Assembly: GCA_030641245.1 (NCBI GenBank) | Contig: DAOWHU010000049.1 | Span: 1 to 13,402 of the forward strand | DNA from: a bacterium | GTDB lineage: Bacteria > Patescibacteriota > Minisyncoccia > Moranbacterales > DUUL01 | Direction: 5' to 3' | DNA: 13,402 nt | In this document: piece after piece, positions 1-5,070 of the stretch | Position numbering within the stretch: position 1 is the stretch's first letter | Layout of the letters: each line of letters begins with the position of its first letter | Notes under the pieces: generated by a model | Database searches by the model: none | What the model was told of the DNA's origin: nothing | Seen by the model: only the letters and a program-made list of their open reading frames with translations | Program-made: the position numbers and the translations under genes

Positions 1-530
1 ACCACCACTCCCAAGCAACCGCTTGTCTCACACATAATTGGTGCCGAAACCGCAAAAGACTTTTTTTCGGTTGTTTCAGAATAGTAAGCGTCTTTAATGT
101 AAGCTCCCTTAAGTCCCTCTGTGAAATAATCGTCGTCTGATTTGTCTAAACCAATATTCTCCTTGGAACTCGAGCAAATAATTTTTCCTTTTTTGTTCAA
201 TATAAATAATTCATAAATCGTTTCGTCTAGTTCTACTATTTTATCAACTCTCTTGCAAGCATTTTCAAAGTTGACCTCATAATCTGAAGAACTGTCATTA
301 AAAATCTTCTTGAAAATCGCCGAAGATGCCATTAGCTCAATTTTTGTTTTTTGATCTCCCAAGAAAGTATCAATATGATGAGCCCTTGAAGAAACCGTTG
401 TATCTAAATGTTCAGCCACTGCTTCTACTAAACTTTCGACATTGTAGAAATAAGAATAAAAAGAAGCCACCGATAATACTATTGCAGCCACTAAAACAAT
501 CGGTAAAATTATTTTCGTTCTTATATTCAT
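1..530 (-). CDS. Cache-domain transmembrane receptor, N-terminal part (gene cut by left edge)
   Basis: The reading frame opens with ATG at 530-528 and stays open for 176 codons to the window edge, so the C-terminus and any output domain are unseen. Residues about 7-29 form one hydrophobic membrane segment after a short basic N-terminus (MNIRTK). The following extracytoplasmic part looks like a dCache ligand-binding domain: a long helix (about 33-70), then a strand-turn pattern ELFILNKKGKII (107-118), the DDDYF motif (132-136) and a strand reading KSFAVSAPIM (157-166), ending in GCLGVV. Such domains bind small extracellular ligands in chemoreceptors, histidine kinases and diguanylate cyclases; which of these this protein is cannot be told here. 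It follows a hemerythrin-like gene by 38 bp, and another Cache receptor lies just upstream, so the three probably form one sensory cassette. No Shine-Dalgarno site precedes the start. Confidence 0.8.
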   Translation of the reverse strand, partial: MNIRTKIILPIVLVAAIVLSVASFYSYFYNVESLVEAVAEHLDTTVSSRAHHIDTFLGDQKTKIELMASSAIFKKIFNDSSSDYEVNFENACKRVDKIVELDETIYELFILNKKGKIICSSSKENIGLDKSDDDYFTEGLKGAYIKDAYYSETTEKKSFAVSAPIMCETSGCLGVV

Positions 531-555
531 ATACTAAATTATTTTTGTGAAAAAA

Positions 556-573
556 TTTAATTTATAAATTAAA
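556..573. repeat. 18-bp perfect A/T palindrome before the second receptor gene
   Basis: TTTAATTTATAAATTAAA is an exact dyad of two 9-base arms with no spacer. It overlaps the stop codon of the hemerythrin-like gene (569-571) and ends 26 bp before the start of the next gene. It could be a binding site for a dimeric regulator or a weak RNA hairpin. Since it contains only A and T in an AT-rich genome, chance is a real alternative. Confidence 0.3.
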
Positions 574-994
574 ACAATCCCCAATAAGCATAAACCCCGG
601 CCTCTTCCGATTCAATTCGCAAAGTTAAAACTTCTCCAATTTCCGTAAACTCCTTTTTAAACCTGTCTAAATTATCATCAATAATATCAGCCTTTTGATA
701 TTTTTTTAAAAAAGCTACTACTACTGTCTCGATTCCTTTCATTTCTGCTATAAATTGTTCTGTTTTGGTTGTGTCCTGTCCCTTGTTTTCCATCTCTTCC
801 AATAATTTTTTATAGAAAACTTCATTTTCTAATTTCAAATGTTCTATTAAATCTTTTTTAAATTGAGCCAGCCCCTTCATGATCATCTGTGCATCAATAG
901 GATCATTTTTAAATATTTTAATTACTCCGCCTACTTCTCCTTGTAAAGTTCTATGTTGTTCAATCAAGGTGGAGATAATATTTTTTTTATCCAT
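569..994 (-). CDS. Hemerythrin-like (HHE-type) four-helix protein with a degenerate metal site
   Basis: This 141-residue, all-helical soluble protein has the outline of a hemerythrin/HHE cation-binding domain. An N-terminal helix carries EQH (His14), the second helix carries HLKLENEVFY with the HxxxE pair His52/Glu56, and the last helix ends in ESEEAGVY (128-135), resembling the HxxxEE closing motif. Family members bind a di-iron centre and O2, or act as metal or redox sensors, using about five His and two acidic ligands. This protein has only two histidines in total; where the last helix normally supplies His it reads LTLRIESEE (123-131), so a classical di-iron site is unlikely. It may use carboxylates, bind one metal, or be a protein-binding helical bundle of the Rsd/AlgQ-like shape. 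The gene begins 11 bp after the Cache-HAMP receptor gene, suggesting co-transcription and a partner role in signalling. The family call is from motif pattern only. Confidence 0.62.
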   Translation of the reverse strand: MDKKNIISTLIEQHRTLQGEVGGVIKIFKNDPIDAQMIMKGLAQFKKDLIEHLKLENEVFYKKLLEEMENKGQDTTKTEQFIAEMKGIETVVVAFLKKYQKADIIDDNLDRFKKEFTEIGEVLTLRIESEEAGVYAYWGLF

Positions 995-1005
995 ATAATA
1001 TTTTA

Positions 1006-2283
1006 TTAATTATCACCTGATTTATTTTTTAACTTCATAATCTCTTTTTTAAGTTCGATCATTTTTAGCTCCCGACCAACCATCGAAGAGTTCAATTGTT
1101 CCAATTGAGTAGTTCTTTCTTTGATTTTCCCTTCAATATTTTCAGAGCTGGTTTTCAATTTAGCAGTCATTAAATTATAAGCCTCCCCAAGTTCTTCAAA
1201 TTCATCGCCAGTCTTAATCTTCACCTGATGGTCTAAATTACCTTTGGCAATAATATTTATAGCATTTTTCAACTCACTTAGTGGTTCCAACAGTTTACCC
1301 ATAGAATATAAAATAACAAAAATTGTCACAACCGCTGCTAATAAAACAAATAAGCTAATGAAAATTGCGGCTTGAAGGGCTGACTTAACATAATTATCTG
1401 TTTCCTCTTCGGTTATAATAAAAAAGTTTAGATCTTTAATCTTGGTAATGCTAATGATCTCTTCCTCTGGGTCATCTTTATCGTAAATTTCAAAAACTTG
1501 CTGACTTTCCGTTGAGAACAAGCGATTCAACACCACTCCATAATCAAGCGCTTCAATTTCTATACTGGCAAACCGTTTTTTATCTTTAATTTCAACCTGC
1601 TTTTCCTCAGAAATTTCACCCAAACTTTTGTAAATCCGGTCTTCCCTATCCGAATAAATAATAACCCCGTATTCATCTACAAACATAATATGCAAATCAT
1701 TATTCGATTGATTCAAATGGAAAGCCTCGTGTATTACTTCTGGTTTCATTTTTGCAACCACTACTCCTAACCTATTGAAATTTTTATCTTTAACAACATG
1801 CGAAAAATAATAGCCTGGTTGCCCACTAGTCACTCCGACAACTACATCAACCCAACTGTCTCCTTCCATGGCTTCGCCAAAATAATCCCTAAAAGAATAA
1901 TTATTGCCAACAAAAGACGGTTCGGTCGAAATCAAAGTTTCTCCATTTCTGTCCATTAAGTAGACAGCTGAATACCTATCGGCAATATTGTATCCCTCTA
2001 AATGTTCGACAATATGCTCTTCTGAAAAATCTTTATTATTTTTCAAATAACCTTCTATTTCGTCCACCTCAGACAATGTTTTTATTAAATTTCTAGAATT
2101 ATCAAATATTGCACTCAGTTCTTCTGATTGACCAAGAGTATTGATCAACAAATTCTTCTCGGCATTGTTAATCATTATATTCTTTGTGTAAAAAAACGTA
2201 AAGATAGTAGACAGAAAACCAAAAAATAAAATCAATCCCGTAATCGATAAAACTATTTTGCTTTTGAGCGTTTTTATTTTCAT
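1006..2283 (-). CDS. dCache-HAMP membrane receptor without an output domain
   Basis: The 425-residue protein has a basic N-terminus, membrane segment 1 (about 11-33), an extracytoplasmic dCache-type domain (about 45-295), membrane segment 2 (about 304-328), a HAMP domain (about 329-381, including LLEPLSELKNAI and GDEFEELGEAYNLM) and a coiled coil (383-422) that includes MVGRELKMIELKKEI. Within the Cache domain, YLMDRNGETLIST (108-120), VGNNYSFRDYF (125-135) and SGQPGYYFS (153-161) resemble the ligand-binding core of DctB-like and chemoreceptor Cache domains. Normally HAMP passes the signal to a histidine kinase, a methyl-accepting or a GGDEF domain; here the chain ends after the coiled coil with none of these. 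The MVGRELKMIELK stretch is typical of linkers that precede PAS or kinase modules, so this may be a split or truncated receptor acting in trans. It lies 58 bp after the major pilin gene and 11 bp before the hemerythrin-like gene. Confidence 0.85.
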   Translation of the reverse strand: MKIKTLKSKIVLSITGLILFFGFLSTIFTFFYTKNIMINNAEKNLLINTLGQSEELSAIFDNSRNLIKTLSEVDEIEGYLKNNKDFSEEHIVEHLEGYNIADRYSAVYLMDRNGETLISTEPSFVGNNYSFRDYFGEAMEGDSWVDVVVGVTSGQPGYYFSHVVKDKNFNRLGVVVAKMKPEVIHEAFHLNQSNNDLHIMFVDEYGVIIYSDREDRIYKSLGEISEEKQVEIKDKKRFASIEIEALDYGVVLNRLFSTESQQVFEIYDKDDPEEEIISITKIKDLNFFIITEEETDNYVKSALQAAIFISLFVLLAAVVTIFVILYSMGKLLEPLSELKNAINIIAKGNLDHQVKIKTGDEFEELGEAYNLMTAKLKTSSENIEGKIKERTTQLEQLNSSMVGRELKMIELKKEIMKLKNKSGDN

Positions 2284-2341
2284 TTTGTTTTTTATTAACC
2301 CTCAAGCCCTTTTCAAAACAATCTAGAATTACTCCAAAAAC

Positions 2342-2779
2342 CTACCGTTTAACACTAACAGTTTCGTCTACTGCATCCGGAGCGATTACTGTTATCCTAC
2401 CATTACTAGATTTAGAAATTTCATAACCACCTCCGTTAGTCGAAGATCCAGTTGGATCAAATGGAATGGCCACTAAATATTTTTCATCATCAGTCAATAC
2501 GCTCAAATCTATTAGCCCGCTACAGCTGGCATCAGTTTTACAAATTTCAGTATCGGTGTTTGTTATATTAGCTGGCAAGCTACCATTATTATCAACACTA
2601 TATTGATAAACTCCGTTTAAAATGGCATTTACATCTGACCAACGTTGCGCATTTTGGGTGTCCGCTAACTGCTTACTAGGATTAATAGCAATAATTACAA
2701 TTCCCGCTAAAATTGCAATGGTGGCCACCACTAAAAGAATTTCAAGCAACGTAAACCCTTTTTTGTTTTTGTTTTTCAT
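2342..2779 (-). CDS. Type IV pilin, likely the major pilin of this locus
   Basis: This class III prepilin has a short basic leader MKNKNKKG with predicted PilD cleavage after Gly8 and Glu5 of the mature protein present (FTLLE). A hydrophobic helix covers about residues 9-32. The following segment AINPSKQLADTQNAQRWSDV (31-50), then YQYSVDNNGSLP (58-69), is the arrangement I associate with pilins of Patescibacteria. Cys80 and Cys86 could close a small disulfide loop. The mature protein of about 137 residues fits a pilus subunit. It is the last of five pilin-like genes, and its upstream region holds a candidate extended -10 promoter, which would allow higher expression than the minor pilins. The stop codon is TAG. 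Calling it major rather than minor is inferred from sequence type and position; no protein data support it here. Confidence 0.88.
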   Translation of the reverse strand: MKNKNKKGFTLLEILLVVATIAILAGIVIIAINPSKQLADTQNAQRWSDVNAILNGVYQYSVDNNGSLPANITNTDTEICKTDASCSGLIDLSVLTDDEKYLVAIPFDPTGSSTNGGGYEISKSSNGRITVIAPDAVDETVSVKR

Positions 2780-2793
2780 ATTAATTTTTATTT

Positions 2794-2815
2794 TTTATAA
2801 TAACTTTATAATAAC
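2794..2815 (-). promoter_or_regulatory. Candidate extended -10 promoter in a tandem 11-bp repeat, upstream of the pilin gene
   Basis: On the minus strand the 50-bp gap holds GTTATTATAAA twice in a row, 2815-2805 and 2804-2794. The upstream copy supplies TATTAT (2813-2808), one mismatch from TATAAT, preceded by TG plus one base, which fits an extended -10 element. No good -35 is visible, as extended -10 promoters tolerate. The site lies about 30 bp before the pilin ATG at 2779. The AT-rich composition makes false positives easy. Confidence 0.35.
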
Positions 2816-2829
2816 ACAAATTTTCCCTA

Positions 2830-3240
2830 TTAAAAATCTTTGACCTCTTGCCAAGTGTTTACATTAATTCTAGGTCTTACTGTATCAATCTCCACTTTGA
2901 CTCTCCTGACAGTCTCGTCAACCACCCCGGTGGCCTCCACTGTTCTTTCTAGTCCGACTCCTTTACTTACTTCAAAGAAACACTCTCCATTCCCCAAGGA
3001 TAAACTCCCTGTTCCTTCAAAACTTACTGATTCCTGAATTTCCCGCAAAGATTCTTCAATACAAGCATTGGCTATTCCTCGAGCTTCAACTGACTGTTCA
3101 ATCGAAAAAGTTGTCCTAATAGAATCAGTTCCTGAAAGAATAATATACAAAGCCGTTGCTAATCCAGCCGCTCCAACCACCAACACTCCCATTAAAGCAA
3201 TATAGCCATTTTTTTTATTTTCTAATCGAAGCCGAACCAT
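2830..3240 (-). CDS. PilX/GspK-like minor pseudopilin lacking Glu5
   Basis: A short basic N-terminus is followed by KKNG and then YIALMGVLVVGAAGLATALY, a pilin-type hydrophobic helix. The predicted mature position 5 is Met instead of Glu. Among pseudopilins that loss is known for GspK-type tip subunits, and PilX-like CPR proteins look similar. The rest of the chain is a small domain with two cysteines, in ANACIEESL and NGECFFEV, likely disulfide-bonded. I chose ATG at 3240, giving 136 residues and a 12-residue leader like its neighbours. An in-frame ATG at 3267 would give 145 residues with an odd hydrophobic leader. Either start overlaps the end of the PilW-like gene (26 or 53 bp), suggesting translational coupling. 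Expected role: a minor subunit in the priming or tip complex of the pilus. Confidence 0.75.
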   Translation of the reverse strand: MVRLRLENKKNGYIALMGVLVVGAAGLATALYIILSGTDSIRTTFSIEQSVEARGIANACIEESLREIQESVSFEGTGSLSLGNGECFFEVSKGVGLERTVEATGVVDETVRRVKVEIDTVRPRINVNTWQEVKDF

Positions 3241-3739
3241 AAAAAGATTCTGAATAATTATATTCATTTCGTGATTCTAAATTCTTATAATCTAACTGGA
3301 ATTCAAAATGAATCGAGTCTGGAGCATCTCCTAGTCCATAATTATGAAACATTAAATTCGAAGCTATTACTTTCGAATTAGTCAAATCAATCAATCCTTC
3401 GCCATCTTCTTCGATCTGAATCACCCCACCCGAAATATTAAAGCTTGTTGGATCAACCGCACTATCAACCATATCGACAGACAAACTAGAATCATTATTT
3501 TGTTTGGTAGGGCTATTTACTGCCTCAGCGTTTCTTATTGTTTGACTAACTAAATTAATAATTTGTTGTCCCTGATAATTTACTTCATTCATGGCTTGCG
3601 TTTTGATTCTAGCCTGCAAGGTCATAAATAAAAAAGCGGTTACACCCGAAAGAATAAAAGCAACCACACCGACATACAAGAGTAGCTCGATTAACGTAAA
3701 CCCTGCTTTCTCATTTTTTAATTTTGAGACATTAATCAT
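3215..3739 (-). CDS. PilW/GspJ-like minor pseudopilin
   Basis: The 174-residue prepilin has a 13-residue basic leader ending EKAG and a mature start of FTLIELLLYVG with Glu5 in place, followed by a hydrophobic helix to about residue 42. The next stretch, QGQQIINLVSQTIRNAEAV, and the later strand-rich domain (ISGGVIQIEEDGEG, SNLMFHNYG) resemble the CPR pilins usually annotated only as prepilin-type cleavage/methylation proteins of PilW/GspJ type. There are no cysteines. In characterised systems these minor subunits assemble into a tip complex that starts pilus polymerisation at the inner membrane. The gene lies 35 bp after the PilV-like gene and its 3' end overlaps the PilX-like gene. The PilW/GspJ label is by helix pattern and operon position; the globular part is not diagnostic. 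Confidence 0.78.
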   Translation of the reverse strand: MINVSKLKNEKAGFTLIELLLYVGVVAFILSGVTAFLFMTLQARIKTQAMNEVNYQGQQIINLVSQTIRNAEAVNSPTKQNNDSSLSVDMVDSAVDPTSFNISGGVIQIEEDGEGLIDLTNSKVIASNLMFHNYGLGDAPDSIHFEFQLDYKNLESRNEYNYSESFYGSASIRK

Positions 3740-3774
3740 TATTTTTAATTAACTATTTTTACCTAAAGCCCACC

Positions 3775-4509
3775 TTAGTTATCCCCACAACAAGTATCTT
3801 CTCTTCCATCACAATAACTATCACCACCCAACAAATGCTCTTCTGTTTTCTTGCATTTATTACGACAAGCTCCAGAAATATAACCAGCAGCAACGGCAAA
3901 ATCATCACAAGATTGAATATCATCGTCCGACAAAGCACAGCAGCTATTATCAGCCGGATCCACACAATACACATCCCCTTCTGCTAAATAATCCTCACCA
4001 TTCTGATCACACTGAGTACTATTGCTACGGCAAGTACCCTCAACATAGCCTTCGGTAATAGCAAATTCATCACAAGAGCTAGTCACTTCTTTCCAATTGG
4101 TCAACAAACTACTTAAAGAAACTTCCCCTGTTCGTTGTAAATTTTGTTGCCAAGTTACAGTTGAAATTATTTCCTTGGTATTCTGATTAATATCATTAAC
4201 TAAAATTTGACGCTCGTAAATATCGACTGAATCTTGAGAGTCAACAAAATCCCAATTCTCCCCAGTAACTCCCAAACCATGCGATCCAGCCATTAAATTA
4301 TCAAAACCACTATCTCTAATATTTCTAGCCGCTTCCAGTCCCTCCTCAGCCAAAACAATCGCTCTATTCCGATTTCCCGAAAGCCTAACACTTTCTTGAC
4401 CATAGATATATACTCCAACAAAAACCGTTATAAACAAAGCAAAAACTGCTCCGGCTAATAAAACCTCTACTAAAGAGAACCCTTTAATTTTAGATATTTT
4501 TTGTTTCAT
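3775..4509 (-). CDS. PilV-like minor pilin with a duplicated six-cysteine C-terminal module
   Basis: The 10-residue leader MKQKISKIKG precedes FSLVE, giving Glu5 of the mature protein, then a hydrophobic helix to about residue 36. The segment AIVLAEEGLEAARNIRDSGF (50-69) is characteristic of PilV-type minor pilins in CPR genomes. Residues 80-140 form the expected small strand-rich pilin domain. Beyond that the protein carries an unusual tail of about 100 residues with twelve cysteines in two similar repeats: Cys146, 160, 167, 182, 190, 191 and Cys201, 215, 219, 233, 240, 241. Each contains GY(V/I)xGxCR and ends in a CC pair. The tail would be exported with the pilin and probably disulfide-bonded and surface-exposed, at or near the tip. 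At 244 residues the protein is much longer than plain PilV-like pilins. The role as a tip or adhesive subunit is inferred. Confidence 0.85.
   Translation of the reverse strand: MKQKISKIKGFSLVEVLLAGAVFALFITVFVGVYIYGQESVRLSGNRNRAIVLAEEGLEAARNIRDSGFDNLMAGSHGLGVTGENWDFVDSQDSVDIYERQILVNDINQNTKEIISTVTWQQNLQRTGEVSLSSLLTNWKEVTSSCDEFAITEGYVEGTCRSNSTQCDQNGEDYLAEGDVYCVDPADNSCCALSDDDIQSCDDFAVAAGYISGACRNKCKKTEEHLLGGDSYCDGREDTCCGDN
3787..4074 (-). repeat. Tandem six-cysteine protein repeats within the PilV-like gene
   Basis: Copy 1 covers codons 146-191 (4074-3937) and copy 2 covers codons 201-241 (3909-3787). Cysteine spacing is C-x13-C-x6-C-x14-C-x7-CC in copy 1 and C-x13-C-x3-C-x13-C-x6-CC in copy 2. 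Shared residues around the cysteines include CD(E/D)FA, GY(V/I)xGxCR, a Gly-Asp before YC, and the final CC. The match is at protein level, so this is an old internal duplication rather than a recent DNA repeat. Confidence 0.85.
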
Positions 4510-4526
4510 AGTTCTTCGACCGATTT

Positions 4527-4976
4527 TTAATAATCAAGAAAGCCCTTGGAATTAATTGAAATCGACCTTGAATCATTATTGATTGATGTCAGCGTTATTA
4601 ACCCAACCGAATCCGGAGTTCCAGAAAATTTTTCAAAAACAATCTCCTGCAAACCAGAAGAACTGATTGTTGAAGATACCAAAAACTCTTCATCATAAGA
4701 TTGATCTCTGGTTGAAAAACTATTCCCTTGAAATAAGACTATCTTGCTATTTTCAATTTTAACTCCCCACTGACTATCATTTTTGATTCCTTGAGAAAAA
4801 AAATGGGCTCTTCTCAAAGAGTCCATCATTGCACCAACAGTGACATCTAAATCATTTCTATTTTGAAAAGTTTGATAAACTGAAATAGAAAAACCGGCAA
4901 TTACTGAAATAATTGCCACTGAAAGTAATATTTCCAATAAAGTGTAGCCTTTTTTTTGTTTGTATAAATTAAACAT
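4527..4976 (-). CDS. GspH/FimT-like minor pseudopilin
   Basis: The leader MFNLYKQKKG precedes a mature start of YTLLE with Glu5, followed by a hydrophobic helix (LLSVAIISVIAGFS). After the helix, GAMMDSLRRAHFFSQGIKNDSQWGVKIENSKIVLF fits the GspH/FimT pattern, in which a helix with an RRAxxxA-type motif is followed by a WGV strand. The C-terminal half is strand-rich and lacks cysteine. I chose ATG at 4976 (149 residues), giving a 10-residue leader like its neighbours. A GTG at 4994 would add six residues (MKNSKN) and put the start only five bases from the cloverleaf element that ends at 5000. It is the first of five pilin-like genes after pilC. In known systems GspH-type proteins belong to the tip complex that primes fibre assembly. 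Confidence 0.8.
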   Translation of the reverse strand: MFNLYKQKKGYTLLEILLSVAIISVIAGFSISVYQTFQNRNDLDVTVGAMMDSLRRAHFFSQGIKNDSQWGVKIENSKIVLFQGNSFSTRDQSYDEEFLVSSTISSSGLQEIVFEKFSGTPDSVGLITLTSINNDSRSISINSKGFLDY

Positions 4977-4999
4977 ATTTTTGCTATTCTTCACTGCCT

Positions 5000-5057
5000 G
5001 CCCCGTTAAATTATTTTAGCGAAGCTAAAATTAGGGCTTGCCCTATTTAACTGGGGC
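5000..5057. repeat. 58-bp cloverleaf-shaped palindromic element between pilC and the pilin genes
   Basis: Nearly every base pairs. The outer stem joins 5000-5011 (GCCCCGTTAAAT) to 5045-5057 (ATTTAACTGGGGC): 12 pairs with one bulged T at 5052. Inside are two hairpins. The first is ATTTTAGC/GCTAAAAT (5013-5020 and 5024-5031) with a 3-base loop. The second is TAGGG/CCCTA (5032-5036 and 5041-5045) with a 4-base loop; A5045 is shared with the outer stem. This makes a three-way junction with almost no unpaired bases. It lies in the 94-bp gap between the pilC stop and the next ATG. No U-run follows on the minus strand, so it does not look like a plain terminator. It could be a dispersed REP-like element or an RNA structure controlling processing or translation between pilC and the pilins. 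Confidence 0.8.
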
Positions 5058-5070
5058 TAATTATTCCTTG

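Noticed and set aside
326..550. Plus-strand open frame of 74 codons over the start of the left-edge receptor
   Set aside because: It lies opposite a convincing Cache receptor frame, has a biased low-complexity translation and no recognisable domain.
2284..2341. Possible terminator or promoter between the pilin and Cache-HAMP genes
   Set aside because: No stable stem was found, and TTGTTT followed by a poor -10 does not rise above background; the 58-bp gap holds nothing I can support.
2622..2843. Plus-strand open frame with a hydrophobic stretch opposite the pilin gene
   Set aside because: Its hydrophobicity mirrors the pilin helix on the other strand; no independent start signal or family match.
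3759..3974. Minus-strand 71-codon frame overlapping the Cys-rich tail of the PilV-like gene
   Set aside because: It is out of frame with a gene that has clear pilin features and a repeated cysteine pattern; the product looks like random frame-shifted sequence.
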